Both the position numbers and the translations under genes were made by a program. 64,000 bases of DNA from Orientallactaga sibirica. Lineage: Eukaryota; Chordata; Mammalia; Rodentia; Dipodidae. Under the pieces are notes generated by a model. The model searched no databases. It saw nothing but the letters and a program-made list of their open reading frames with translations, and had not been told where the DNA came from. The stretch lies in the NCBI GenBank assembly GCA_036365145.1, contig JAEOAD010000013.1, forward strand, positions 44,953,001 to 45,017,000, in the 5' to 3' direction. Numbering within the stretch: position 1 is the first letter of the stretch; the number at the start of each line of letters is the position of its first letter. Positions 19,476 through 30,620 of this stretch are shown here, in pieces.

Positions 19476-19659
19476 GATATACCACTAAGCTATCTCCCCA
19501 TATTGAAATTTTGTTAGTCCCATTTGCATATTAATATGTTTTTGCCTTCCTGGATTAAAATTTAGGGCCATGTAGTCCTAAGCAGAAAATCAGGGTATAT
19601 TAAAAGCCTATAAAAGCACTGATAAAATTAGGAACTAAACAGCAGGGCAGACATTGTCA
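19476..19659. other. Unassigned interval
   Basis: Nothing recognised beyond the short tRNA-head remnant at its left end. Confidence 0.45.
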
Positions 19660-19935
19660 TTGTAATGGTTTATATTGCTTGTCAACTTGACAGGGCCTAG
19701 AATCACTTCTGAGGGATTATCTCCATTAGGATAGATTGGGTGTGCCTATGAGTGATTGGCCTTGATTAAATTAATTGAGGTGAAAAGACCTAGCTTTCCT
19801 GTGGGCAGCACCATCATATGGGCTGGGATCCTGGAGCAGATAAGATGGAGAGAACTTGCTAATCACCAGCGTTTATTTCTCTCTGCTTCCTCTGTGCTGA
19901 TGTGGTAATGCGATGCGACTTTGAGGACATTCCAG
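19660..19935 (+). mobile_element. Rodent medium-reiteration repeat (URR1/hAT-like, tentative)
   Basis: Contains 'cttgtcaacttgacagg', 'cctagaatcac', 'attaattgaggtg' and 'tctctctgcttcctctgtgc', the order seen in a common rodent repeat that I associate with non-autonomous hAT-Charlie elements. A related element is at 24170-24535. The family name is not verified. Confidence 0.5.
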
Positions 19936-19960
19936 ATAAAGAGTTAAAAAATACTGTTAT

Positions 19961-20005
19961 AACACACACACACATACACACACACACTCTCTCTCTCTCT
20001 CTCTT
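19961..20005. repeat. (CA)n then (CT)n microsatellite
   Basis: Compound dinucleotide tract separating the preceding repeat from an old L1. Confidence 0.92.
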
Positions 20006-21765
20006 AAGTTAAAGGACATGAATATATGGCTAAATGAAATCCAAGAGGTCAGAAAACAAACATCTGAAATAACTCAATCAGTACAATGGACATGAATACA
20101 AAAAGGACATGAAAAAAACAACTGAATGAATTCCAAGAGAACACACATACACAAAGCCAGTTAAATGAAATGAGCAAGTTAGAACAAGATGGGAAAATAG
20201 AACTCAATAATGAATACGCCAAAGGTGGGGGAAAAAACCATGGAAATGAAAAATGAAAAAACTCAAATAAAAAAGGAAAACCTTACCAACACAATAGACC
20301 ACAATGCAGGACAGAAATAAGGACTTAAGAAATACATAAATACAGCAGGGAGCCCAAACCAGTCACAAGGTCAAAACCACATGAGTAGAATAAGAGAAAT
20401 GTGGGACACCTTGTAAAAACCCAAATGGGCATACAGGAAGCAGAAGAACTCCAGGTCAGTGGCCTAGAAAAGATTTTAAATAAAATTTTAGAATAATTTC
20501 CCCCAAATCTAGGGAAAAAGATTCCTATCCAGATACAAGAAGCATGCAGAATACCAAGTAGACAGGACCATAAAAGAAATTCACCACATCACAATTCAGT
20601 CAGAACAGCAAATAACGAGAATGAAGAAAAGGTACTGAAACTGCAAGAAAGGATCATCTCATCACATATAAAGGAAAGCCCATCAGAATATTAGTCAATT
20701 TTCCATGGACACCCTAAAAGCCAGAAATGCCTGGAGTGATGTAGTTTAGGTATTGAAAGCCCCATAGATGCTAACCTAAACTATGATACCTAGCAAAATT
20801 ATCTCTTGTAATTGAAGAAGGGGGAAAGAAGTTGTTTATGATAAAAACATTCTATCCAACCACAATCCAATGCAGCCAGAAATTGACAACAAGAGAAACA
20901 GATAAAATGCACAGATGCCTGGAGATTGAACAACACACTATTGAACAATCAAAGGCTCATAGAAGAAATCAAGAAGGGAATCAAAACAATTCTAGAAGTG
21001 AAAGGAAACACAACATACCAAAACCTACAGGACACAATGAAGACAGTCCTCAGAGGTAAATTTGGAGCTAGTTCTAAATACCTACAGCATAAAACAGAGT
21101 GATCTCAAACGAATAAATTAATGATGCATTTTAAGGCTGTGGAAGAACAGGACCAAATCAATCCCAATCCCAATCATTTTAGGCAGAAAGTAATAACCAA
21201 AATCGTGGCAAAAATCAGTGAAATAGAAGCAAAAAAATAAAAAAATTTTTTTCGAGGTAGGGTCTCACTCTAGCCCAGACTGACCTGGAATTCACTGTGT
21301 AGTCTCAGCGTGGCCTTGAACTCATGGCGATCCTCCTACCTCTGCCTCCCAAGTGCTGGGATTAAAGGCGTATGCCACCACACCTGGCATAGAAGCAAAA
21401 CAAATTTTTAAATAATTGAAACAGAGTGGGTTGTTTGACAATACAAAAACAAGATTGACAAACCATTAGCCAAAGTAACTAAAAGAAAGAGAAGACTCAA
21501 ATCAACAAAATTAGAGATGAAGGGGAGACATTACAAGAAATACCAATAAAATGGAAGGACTATTAAGGACATACTTTGGGAAGTTATCTAAAAGAAATGA
21601 ATTGATAGATATATGTGAGCTACCAAAATTCAACTGAGATGAGACAAGGAATTTGAAGAGATCTATAACAAGTGATGAAATCAGAGTAATCATTACAAAT
21701 CTCCCAATCCATAAAAGTACAGGTCTAGATGGAGTCACTGCAGATTTTTTTCTATAGGCAAACCC
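20006..21765 (+). mobile_element. Old L1, endonuclease region deleted
   Basis: Translation in shifting frames gives ORF1 C-terminal matter near 20660-20850 ('TYKGKPIRI'-like, then 'AKLSLVIEEG'). It passes within about 100 bases to the ORF2 linker 3' of the endonuclease ('EEIKKGIKTILEVKGNTTYQ', 'TMKTVLRGKF' near 20950-21065), then 'KITKIVAKISEIEAKK' and, after a B1, the start of the reverse transcriptase region ('SDEIRVIITNLP', 'STGLDGVTADFF' near 21675-21750). The roughly 240-codon endonuclease domain is absent. Many stops and frameshifts; inactive. Confidence 0.75.
21243..21388 (-). mobile_element. B1-type SINE in the old L1
   Basis: Full-length inverted B1 flanked by 'atagaagcaaaa' on both sides (just before 21235 and from 21389), a 12-base target-site duplication. 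Confidence 0.93.
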
Positions 21766-21774
21766 AACAGACTG

Positions 21775-21972
21775 GCCTTTTTATGATACACAGAGAGAGA
21801 ATGAGAATTGGCATGCCAGGGTCTCCAGCCACTGTAACAGAACTCCAGACACGTGTGCCACCTTGTGTGCATGTGTGACCTTGTGCATGCATCACCTTGT
21901 GCATCTGGTTGATATGGGATCTGGGGAGTCAAACATAGGTCCTTAGGCTTTTCTGGCAAGCACCTTCAACCA
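21775..21972 (-). mobile_element. DIP-type SINE, long form, diverged
   Basis: Inverted copy with an expanded middle ('gccaccttgtgtgcatgtg', 'gcatgcatcaccttgtgcat') related to the long DIP form, and a damaged head. It truncates the old L1 on its left. Confidence 0.75.
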
Positions 21973-22029
21973 CTTGCTTTGCAAGTTGTCTCATAAAATT
22001 TAAAAGAAGGGAATATTCCTGAACTCCCT

Positions 22030-24160
22030 GTAGGAAGCCAGCATCACCCAGTATAGGTCTGAGCTATGCAGAACACAGAAATATAATTGATGGCAAGGGT
22101 CAGGAGAGCCAACCCATGCAGCTTTCAATGCCCATGGAAACAACCACTGCTTTTACCTTGGCCTTCTGCCTGGCATAGGTAAAATAACCTCCACATGACC
22201 CATGCAATGCTTGGGCCTTCCATGTACAAATGTTTTCCCCAAATGATGCCTCTTCTAATACCACAAGTCACCAGAGCCAAAGACTAACCCCAATACAGGG
22301 CTCAGTCCTCTAGTAGCAGCCACTTTTTCCTCTGGCCACGCCTACTACATCACAGAGAGGCAGAGTAACTAGAGGGACTCCACCCAATATTATGGGCTGT
22401 GACTGGCTGGGGAGTCCATTAGTCCCCTAACCGAGGGCAGAGGATGACATAGGTTGGGGCACTTATTGGCAAGTAGCCAAGTTAGAGAGGTGTTGCTGTA
22501 GACATAGAACTGTTCTTGGACAACAGTCGTCACACAGCAAGGTAGAACCTAAGAAGGGGGAAACCTTGGTCCTCAGGACAACAGGAGCCACAATGAGTTC
22601 TCAAGGACCAGGCTACCAAGCAATGACAGCCAGAAGATTGACATTCTATGTGAGCCACCAGACACAGGGGAGCCAGAGCAGCCAAGGAATTTAAGCTTCT
22701 CAGGACTGGCCCAGCCAAGAGGGGACTGGGAGATCTACAGGCCACCCAGCCCTGTCCCCTGACTACTGACTACTGTAGACCACATAGTGGAGAAATCCAG
22801 GAGTCGTCTATGGCTTTCAAGCTCTGTCAGAGACTGCCGGGACCCTGACCCCAATAGGCGGCTGTCTTCAATGACAGCTCAAGGACTAAAGACCAGCTGT
22901 GAGAAACAACTGGACACAGGGAAGAAAGGTGAAAGTCACCGGAGAAATGCCCTTCCTCAAAAGGCTGCCTGTTTGGAAACTGTCCATCTTCAGCCAAAAA
23001 CCTCAGAGGAGATCCAGGTGATAGGCAAGGCGACGAAGCTGCTTGAAAAGGCCAACTTGCACGTGCAGAAAAGTCAAAAGCCAAAAGTCATCTGCCAGAA
23101 AGGCAAGCAAATGAAGAAGGCTGGAGGTGAAAATCACCAAAAAGAAGGGTGGAAGGACCACAGAGGAGATGGGGACGTGGAAAACAGTTGCTGGTCACAA
23201 TTCGGCTCCAGAAAGAGGAACCACATGCCTGACCTCCAGGACCATGTGCTGATGGGCACCAAGATACAACTACGACCCAGGAAGCCACTGCAGGCGACCC
23301 ATCATATGGAGCAAGAGAGACATGACAAGGGCAGCGAATCAGCAGCCCATGAGCTGGAGTTACAGTTCAAAAGAAAGCTGCTGAACAGGAGGAACATCCA
23401 GGTGATGGAGAGCTCAGCAAAAGAAGACGAGTTAGAGATGTACCCCAGCATGCATACAGGGAAGCTGGAGCCCCTGACTCCACAGAACAGCAGATGCTCA
23501 CTGACAGGGAGCCTGTTAGCTGATAGTCAACACCAGCTCATGGAGGACAAGTGGGATCTGATAATCCGGGGCACCACCATTGTCCTGGCAGAGCGGAACC
23601 ACGTTGCTTGCTGCAGGAGATACAAAGAGCCCGCTAATCCCAAGGCCACGCAGCATTTAAGCATGGGTGTGGCAACCAGCACCTACACCATGCAGTAATA
23701 TGGGAACTACAGGGTCAGAGATGCAAGTCACAGGCAGACAGCCAGGCCTGCACTTCCTGGGGCCACACCAGTCTCCAAGATCACACTCTGACAGGAGCAC
23801 ACAGTCTGGCCTCTGCAGTCCAGCCCACATCGTGTATGGTGATTGAAAACATCCTGGCCTGTGCTACCTGGCCCACACAATCTCCAGAACCCAATGATGT
23901 CCAGAGAAGGCAGTGTTGGAGGCCTGCAGATGCACATTGCAGGGCAGTATACAGCAGCCTTCTCTTGATGGAATTGTTCCGATGAACCCAGAAGATCATG
24001 GGCAGAGGGCAGTAAGGAGCTGTGCACACGCACTTACACACACAATCACACAGAAAGCAGAGCAGACAAAGGCAATACTGAGTTTTAAGTCTGCTCTTCA
24101 AATGACTGCAATTAAAAACATTGACGATACCAACTTTTGCAAAAAGCATAAACAATGTGC
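22030..24160 (+). repeat. Complex repeat family, copy A
   Basis: Module order on the plus strand: y at 22030-22360 ('ccttggccttctgcctggca', 'ccaatacagggctcagtcc'), z at about 22400-22780, w at 22790-23690 carrying the 275-codon ORF, and v at 23700-24000, which matches the reverse complement of 54190-54450. The same order appears inverted at 37.0-38.8 and 54.2-57.6 kb. It looks diverged by some 20-30% from the others by eye. No transposase, reverse transcriptase or terminal repeats are seen. Confidence 0.7.
22871..23698 (+). CDS. Orphan ORF of 275 codons in a duplicated family
   Basis: Longest clean ORF of the window. The frame is open from 22787, but that first codon is GTG; the first ATG is at 22871 (MTAQGLKTSCEKQ). 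The product is Lys/Arg/Gln-rich and hydrophilic, with no signal peptide, membrane segment or motif I recognise. Segments near residues 117-137 ('MPDLQDHVLMGTKIQLRP') and 195-210 ('EMYPSMHTGKLEPL') have counterparts in the inverted copies: 'MADLKGHVLTGMRILP' at 56244 and 'AELYPSFNEGKRQN' near 37730, both on the minus strand. The initiating MTAQ is also seen near 38337 (minus). No splice structure, promoter or poly-A signal is evident. It could be a decaying exon of an amplified gene or a chance ORF; function unknown. Confidence 0.35.
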   Translation: MTAQGLKTSCEKQLDTGKKGESHRRNALPQKAACLETVHLQPKTSEEIQVIGKATKLLEKANLHVQKSQKPKVICQKGKQMKKAGGENHQKEGWKDHRGDGDVENSCWSQFGSRKRNHMPDLQDHVLMGTKIQLRPRKPLQATHHMEQERHDKGSESAAHELELQFKRKLLNRRNIQVMESSAKEDELEMYPSMHTGKLEPLTPQNSRCSLTGSLLADSQHQLMEDKWDLIIRGTTIVLAERNHVACCRRYKEPANPKATQHLSMGVATSTYTMQ

Positions 24161-24169
24161 CACTGTGTG

Positions 24170-24535
24170 ACGGTTATTCTCTAGTTGTCAGCTTGACAGT
24201 ATTTAGAATCACAATGGGAACCATTCTGTGCTCTGATCTGTGGGGCGATTTCTAGGATTACATTAGTTGAGGTGAGAGGACCTACTTGGTGGACTGCCCA
24301 TCCTGTGGCCTTGGTTTCGCGGCTGCGTGGAAAGAAGACATTTCCTCTTCATTCTCAGCTCTGCTTCCTGTTTGCTGATGTGAAGGTGTGACGTGGTTTC
24401 CTGTTCCTGTCACGCATTCCTTGCCTTGATGCACTTTCCCTCAAAACTGTAAACCCAAAAGAAACTCTTTCCTGCCTTACGTGGGTTCTGCTCAGGTATT
24501 TTGTCCCAGCAATAAGGAAGTAACTGATAGATACA
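24170..24535 (+). mobile_element. Rodent medium-reiteration repeat (URR1/hAT-like, tentative)
   Basis: Full-looking element from 'cggttattctctagttgtca' through 'tagaatcac', 'agttgaggtgagagg' and 'ctctgcttcctgtttgctga' to 'agcaataaggaagtaactga'. Same order as 19660-19935 but more complete at the 3' end. Confidence 0.5.
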
Positions 24536-24560
24536 CATAGCTAGAGATGTGTAATGTGGT

Positions 24561-24778
24561 TTTTTAAATTTAATATTTATTTATTTATTTATTTGAAAGA
24601 GAGACAGAGAGGCAGATAGAAACAATGGGCACACCAGGGCCTTCAGCTGCTGCAAATGAGCTCCAGACACACATGTGCCACCTTGGGTACCTCTGGCTCA
24701 CATGGGTACTGGGGAATCAAACCTGGGTCCTTTGGCTTTGCAAGCAAGCACCTTAACCCCTAAGCCATTTCTCCAGCC
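24561..24778 (-). mobile_element. DIP-type SINE with target-site duplication
   Basis: Full-length inverted copy bounded by 'gagatgtgtaatgtg' before the tail (near 24544) and directly after the head (from 24779). Confidence 0.95.
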
Positions 24779-25445
24779 TGAGATGTGTAATGTGTTATAG
24801 CCGTTCTGGTCAATATGGTGTTGATTTCTTTTGTTATCTTAGCACTGGGAAGGTCTGAGTTGTGTTGAAGCCCTGGTCCCCAAGACACCCTGAGGCCAAA
24901 ATGAATTCTGTGGGTCTGGCCTCCCAGATAATGAGGACACAAAGACTCCCATGCAGTGTGAGCCTGGAGAGACGGGCAGGCCTCTGGGTCAGCCATTAAG
25001 GCTCATTGGGCCTCATAGGAAGTAACCTCCACATGGCTGCCCCAGCCTGTTGGAGGGGCCTAGGTGATCTGCAGGCTAGCAGGGCAAGGCCCCTGACTCA
25101 GGTTGAATATCAGGCCAGGAAACCCAAGCATCTTCCTAGGTCTGGTGGAGAGTGCCAGGCCCCTCCCTATAGCAGTCTCCTATCACCCATGAAGATCCAA
25201 TCCTGCCCAGTATACCACAGAAGCATGTGGAGGAAGAGAACAAGTGCAAAAAACCCCGTCTTCCACAGTGTGCATACGTGCAGTCGTTATGTAAAAGTGT
25301 GCAGTGTGACCCTCTGACAACAGGGAGAGTCTGGGGAAGGAGTGCAAGCAAGGACAGAGAAATGCCCAAAGCAACTGAGAGTGATGCCTGGAATCCCAGG
25401 ATCCCAAGCCTGAGTGCGGCCTAGGCTATCTAGTGAGATATTTTC

Positions 25446-25503
25446 TCATAAAAGAAGAAGAAGAGGAAGAGGAGGAGGAGAAGGAGGAGGAGGAGGAAGA
25501 AGG
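25446..25503. repeat. (GAA/GGA)n purine tract
   Basis: Pure purine run after a B1-like fragment ('gtgatgcctggaatccc', 25380-25440). Probably an expanded SINE tail. Confidence 0.85.
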
Positions 25504-25745
25504 CACCTCACAGATGTACTAATACTGTGTACAGCAGAAAGCCCACAGAAACTGTCAGAAAGCAGCAGGACAGACATTTCCAGGGCCAGTCTTCCCATCA
25601 GAAGGTCCCCATTGCCAAAATAGTATCTTGTTCCTTGAGGGGGACTTCAGTCACCGTGAGGATAGGAGTGAGTGGGGAGGATTTCACGCAGCGACTTTCA
25701 AATATGAGAGGGAAACTAAAGCCAAGGTCAAAGCTGTGTGACAAG

Positions 25746-25968
25746 GGGCTGGAGAAATGGCTTAGCGGTTAAGGCATGTGCCTGCGAAGCCAAAGGATCC
25801 TGGTTTGATTCTCCAGGACCCACGTAAGCCAGATACACAAGGGAGAGCATGCATCTGGAGTTCGTTTGCAGTGGCTAGAGGCCCTGGTGTGCCCATTCTC
25901 TCTCTCTCTGCCTCTCTTCTATCTCTGTCTCTCTGTGCTTGCAAATAAATAAATAAAAATTGAAAAAA
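25746..25968 (+). mobile_element. DIP-type SINE with target-site duplication
   Basis: Sense, full length. 'aagctgtgtgacaag' precedes it and 'aagctgtctgacaag' follows. The inverted relative at 58.3 kb has the undisturbed site, so the insertion postdates the duplication. Confidence 0.95.
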
Positions 25969-26189
25969 AAAGCTGTCTGACAAGATGCACAGTTTATGTG
26001 GCTGCAGACTGGAGCCACTTACAGTCACCTTGGAATTAACACCTGCGCTTCCTTGGTGAGTGTCAATTTAAATTTGGGCCCAAATCATGAGACAGAGTTG
26101 CCAGCCCAGGGGATGAGGTGCCATTCTCTCAGTGCTTCTTGGATACCACCTTAGTGTCAGCTGTTGTTTTCCAGTGGCCAGACTAGCTC

Positions 26190-26790
26190 GGACAGTATTG
26201 TAGTTACCTTAACATTGCTGAGACAAAACGCCTGACTTAAGCGTTCATTTTGGCTTACATTTTTTTTTTTTACTTTATTTTTGGAGAGAGAGACAGAGAG
26301 AGAAGGAGAGGGAAACAGATAGAGATGGGTGCGCCAGCAGTCTCTCAGCTGCTGTGAACGAAATCCAGATGCGTGCGTCCCCTTGTGGGCAAGTGCAGCA
26401 TTGCGCCCTTGCGTCACTTTGCATCTGGCTAAACGTGGGACCTGGAGAGTGGAACCAGGTTCTTCAGCTTAGCAGGCAGGCGCCTTAACCGCTAAGCCAT
26501 CTCTCCAGCCCCATTTTGGCTTACATTTTTGAAGGGAAGTTCTAGCATGGCAGGAACAAGATGGTAGAGCCGAGATAGAACAACACATCTTGCCACAGCA
26601 GCTGGAAGTGCAACCACAGTGAGTTGACATCTGACATAGGGAAACCAGGGCTGGCACATTCCTATGCCCACGCATAGCAGCCACACTCGTCCAGCAGGGC
26701 TGTGCCTCCCAAATTGTCACCAGGTGGGGACTGAGCATTCAGAATATGAGCTTATGGGGGACATGACTTAATCAACCACTGGCATCTTTC
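26190..26790 (-). mobile_element. Medium-reiteration repeat split by a DIP
   Basis: 26190-26259 and 26513-26790 form one element containing 'ttaacattgctgagacaaaa', 'cattttggcttaca' and 'cctcccaaattgtcaccagg'. It matches 57770-58170 in the opposite orientation and resembles 28440-28800. The class is uncertain (hAT-like or MaLR-like). Confidence 0.5.
26260..26512 (-). mobile_element. DIP-type SINE, long form
   Basis: Inverted copy with the extra middle segment 'gggcaagtgcagcattgcg'. 'cattttggcttacattttt' flanks it on both sides as a target-site duplication of about 18 bases. Confidence 0.94.
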
Positions 26791-28439
26791 AAACTGTGAG
26801 TGCAAATGTATTATTCCTCCCTTGTGTTTTAATGTCATGTGTTCTGTCACAGCGGTGGGGGGAGGGGAGAAGCTCCCTAATCTTCCAGCTGACATGGTTC
26901 TTGTCTTCCCAAATGCTTCTTTGCTCACGTTGTTTATCCTGTCTTCATCTATCCTCTGTCTCCTTCACTAATAGAATAACTCCTTGAGAGCTGGAACTTG
27001 CTTCCTTCATTGCTGTTCTATCCCCAGTGCTTAGAACATGCTAGGGAACATGAAATCATTCTGAAGTAAATCTTAGCATGTGTGCGTGCTCCCACCACAC
27101 TGAGATCTAGTATAACTCCTAGTCCTTGGCCTTGAAGCCAAAGCCACAGGCAGTTTCATCAACAGTACAAATTCAGTGCAGTGTGCTCAGCTCTTCCAAG
27201 CAGACCCCGAGGCTATGCACAGCACAGCCTCCATTGACGCAGTACAGGGTCTGAGGCTATGCAGAGGAAAGAAACAGAATGGAAGACCATGGCCTGAAAG
27301 CCAGCGTGGGGGGTCTTCCAGGAACCCCAAAAATCTTCACTGCCTTGTCTCTGGCCTTCTGCCTGCCACAGAGAACCTGCCACTCACCCTAGACATACCT
27401 GTGTCCTGTACAGAGGCTTCCTTTCCTAACACAAAGTGTCACAGGGTCCACAGACCACACCCAATATGGGGCTCAGCCCAAGTCACAGCCATCTTTTGCT
27501 TGGGCCACACCCACTGCCAACAGAGAAGGGTGACATCAGCCCATCAAGGCCAGCAGAAAACATCAGGTGTCTTCATCAATCCCTCTCTCCATTATTTTCT
27601 CAGTCGGGGTGTTTGACTGCACAGACAGCTACCCAGTAGACTAGATGGCCAGCTAGTCCAGAACCTTCCTGTCTCCACCTGCACAGCACTGGGATTGCAG
27701 CTGCCCCAGTGCCGTGACACCTGGCTTTTAAGAGTGTTCTAAAGCTCCAAAGCCAAGTCCTCAAGCCTGTGAGGCAAAGTCTTCACTAACTGTGACTTAT
27801 CTTCTGAGTCCCTTCTTTCCAGCTGGTCCCTCTTCTATAATTTTGACAATTTTTATGTATGAACTAAATGTATTTTGATCATAATCTCCTTGGCTCTCTG
27901 TCCTTTCTCTACAGCTCTGACTCCTTTCTCAGTCCCCTCCCACTTTCCAACAAGTACCTCTATGATTTTTTTAACTGATTATGAATTTTCTGGTCATACT
28001 GCCATCAGGTTATACCTTATAATCTCTCTCCTCCATCCCAGTCCAGTAAGGGCCTTCCTCAGTAGAATTATTGGTGTTCTGGAAAGAATCTGTTGTGTTT
28101 TAGAGAAAGCAGTGAAAAGCAGTCCATTTCTGTGCAATGCAACCATAAAGAAGTTCTCAGGACATGGGCATACCAGCAAGTTTCTCACACAAACTGCTTC
28201 TAGCCCAGTCCAGGCAAAGCTCTTTCTCACATTGATAAGCCAAACCTCACAGTCTGTAGTTCTTACTGCATTCAGGTCTTTCAACTCTGACCAGAGTTGT
28301 CCATCAAGCTGTAATTACAGTACTGCAAGACATCTTTTAGGCTAAGGTTCCAAGGTTTCAAATCCTTTGACATTCCTCTTGAAAATAGCTCCAAAAGGCC
28401 AAAAGCCACACAGTCAGGTGTTTAGCAGCAATGACCTCA

Positions 28440-28800
28440 GTACCAACTTTACTGTTGCAGTCAGCTTCTCATTGCTGGTAAAAAGTACATGACCCAAGAA
28501 CAGATTGTGGGAGAAAAGGGTTTATTTTGGCTTACAGACTTGAGGGGAAGCGCCACGCTGCGAGGGGAAAACGAGCAGAAGGTGGACATCACCTCCTGGC
28601 CTACTTCAGGTGGACAATAGCATCAGGAGAGTGTGTCAAACACTGACAAGGGGAATCTGGTTATAACACCCCGAAGCCCACCTCCCAACAATACATCACC
28701 TCAAGGAAGCTCCAATTCCCAAATTGCCACCAGCTGGGGATCTAGCATTCAGAACACCTACGTTTACAGGGGATACCTAAATCAGACCACCAAACTGGCT
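28440..28800 (-). mobile_element. Medium-reiteration repeat (URR1/hAT-like, tentative)
   Basis: Contains 'cttctcattgctggtaaaaa', 'aaaagggtttattttggctt' and 'ccaattcccaaattgccacc'. Related to 26190-26790. Confidence 0.48.
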
Positions 28801-29150
28801 AACACCAATATCAAAACTAGGAAATTGACATTAGTGTCAGGTGTGTGTATAGTTCTGTGAGTTTTTTTTCTCCTGTAGACTCATGTAAACACCACCATGA
28901 CAATAAAGACCCAGAACTATTCCATTTCTATAAAGGATAGTATTAATAGTAATAATATTACTATATTAGAAATAAGATTAATGGTATAATACTAAAAAGA
29001 ATATATTTCTAATATTAATATCCCTTATACTATCTGTTCATAGACGTATCCAAATCTTTTCCTGCCAGTTTTCTAACTGCTAAAGACCACTATAGTTTTG
29101 TCATTTCACATGGTGTGTGTTTTACTGAAGCTTCTTCAGGTAGACAAAGC
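28801..29150. other. Old LINE-like fragment and AT-rich sequence
   Basis: 28845-28930 ('tagactcatgtaaacaccac' and following) resembles a piece of an old L1 and recurs in related form at 45485-45530. 28930-29040 is AT-rich with an 'aataatattactatatta' palindrome-like run. Otherwise unassigned. Confidence 0.35.
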
Positions 29151-29264
29151 CAGTAATATATATACTATATAGTATTTAAATTGTATGTATACACTATCAG
29201 ATATATATATATATATGAAATTAAGATACATATGCATATACATGCACACACACACACACACACA

Positions 29265-29330
<66 letters not shown>
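29151..29330. repeat. Compound (TA)n-(CA)n-(TA)n microsatellite
   Basis: 29196-29215 is TA-rich, 29244-29281 is mostly CA with one break, and 29283-29328 is an uninterrupted TA run, self-complementary and prone to slippage. Confidence 0.95.
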
Positions 29331-29334
<4 letters not shown>

Positions 29335-29451
29335 CACTGATTTATTAGCTAGCTCATGTGTACTGAAAGCTTAATGTGGTTTTTGTCCTATATGTTTATT
29401 GCTGCATCTTATTAATATTTTTAGTTAGCATACAAATTAATGGGTTTCACC

Positions 29452-29597
29452 AGGAGTAGTAATCTGTAATCCCAACACTTGGGAACCTGAGAAAGATGAA
29501 TTATAAGTAGTTTAGGGCCAGCCTGGCCTACATGGTGAGTTACAAGCCAGCCAGAGCTACATGGAAAGATCGTGTCTCAGAAAACAAAACAGGAAGA
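29452..29597 (+). mobile_element. B1-type SINE, diverged
   Basis: Sense copy starting 'accaggagtagtaatctg' and ending 'atcgtgtctcagaaaac'. An older subfamily than most B1 here. Confidence 0.72.
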
Positions 29598-29805
29598 TGT
29601 GATCAGTGAGGTCTTAATGTGCATTTTGCTAATGGCTCCCGATGGGGAGCACATTTCATTGTAGACAAGCACTGTGCATCATTTTAGATTACAACGGGAT
29701 GTTTTACTATATCTGCACATTGCTGAGTGATGTTATTCATCTCAATATTATTTCTTCATAAAGAGAACACTCAAAATCCCCTCTTCCAGCTGCCTGGGTT
29801 ATAGG
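29598..29805. other. Unassigned interval
   Basis: No feature recognised. Confidence 0.45.
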
Positions 29806-30289
29806 ATACAATCTTGCTCGCCGTAGCCACCCTCTGTGTGATAGAACACCCACACTTATGCCTTGTGTCTGGCTGTGACTTTGCAGGCCTTAAGCATCTC
29901 TTCCATTTCCTCACCCCAACCCCTGGCAATCACTGTTCTGCCACTACTCCTATGAGCTCAGCTTATTTGGATTCCACAAATGAGTGGACTCGTGTGATAT
30001 CTGTCTACTTATGTCTGGCTTTATATCACTCCACATAATGCTTGTCAGTTCCACTCATGTTACAATTCATGACAGAACTCTGACCTTATCATAGCTGAAT
30101 AATATTTCATGTTACAGAATAGGTTTTCATTATCCACTTATTCCTAAATGGACACCTCAATGCCATAATGAAATTATTGTGAAAAATGCTGCAATAAACA
30201 TGAAAGTGCAGGTATCTCTGATATACTGTTGTCATTTCCTTGGCATATCTACCAACTGTTGGGATGACTGAACCATATGTAGCTCTATT

Positions 30290-30443
30290 TTTTTTTTTTT
30301 TTTTTTTTGAGGTAGGGTCTTACTCTAGCCCAGACTGACCTGGAATTCACTATGTAGTCTCAGGCTGGCCTGGAAGTCACAGTGATCTTTCTACCTCTGC
30401 TTCCTGAGTGCTGGGATTAAAGGGATGTGCCACCATGCTCAGC
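30290..30443 (-). mobile_element. B1-type SINE in the L1M
   Basis: Full-length inverted copy with a T tail of about 20 bases. Joined at its head to the DIP that follows. Confidence 0.9.
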
Positions 30444-30620
30444 ACAGAGAGAGAGAAGAGAAATGAATATGGGTGCACAAAGGCCTCTATCCACTGCAAA
30501 TGAACTCCAGACACATGCACCACCTTGTGCATCTGGCTTTAAGTGGGTACTGGGGAACCAAACCCTGGTCCTTAGGTTTTGCGGACAAGTGCCTTAACTG
30601 CTGAGCCATGTCTCCAGCCC
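30444..30620 (-). mobile_element. DIP-type SINE in the L1M, tail missing
   Basis: Inverted. The A-rich tail and most of the CT/GA tract are absent (it starts 'agagagagagaagagaaatg'), so the B1 beside it probably inserted into or replaced its tail. Confidence 0.85.

Larger units (their letters stand above)
24985..28350 (+). repeat. Complex repeat family, copy A2 (rearranged)
   Basis: Segments match 56.3-58.6 kb in reverse complement: 24985-25320 with 56830-56500 ('ggctgccccagcctgt', 'gatctgcaggctag'), 25510-26150 with 58550-58210 ('gagtgtcaatttaaatt'), 26190-26790 with 58170-57770, and 27000-27500 with 57620-57130 ('catggcctgaaagccagcgt'). The z-like segment precedes the x segment here, whereas it follows y in the inverted copy, so the block is permuted or rebuilt. 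27525-27810 recurs in the same orientation at 43030-43315, and 27950-28135 at 62110-62280. Confidence 0.72.

Noticed and set aside
22787..22870. Extension of the orphan ORF to 303 codons from 22787
   Set aside because: The first codon is GTG. A eukaryotic start would be the ATG at 22871, which is also the methionine conserved in copy B2.
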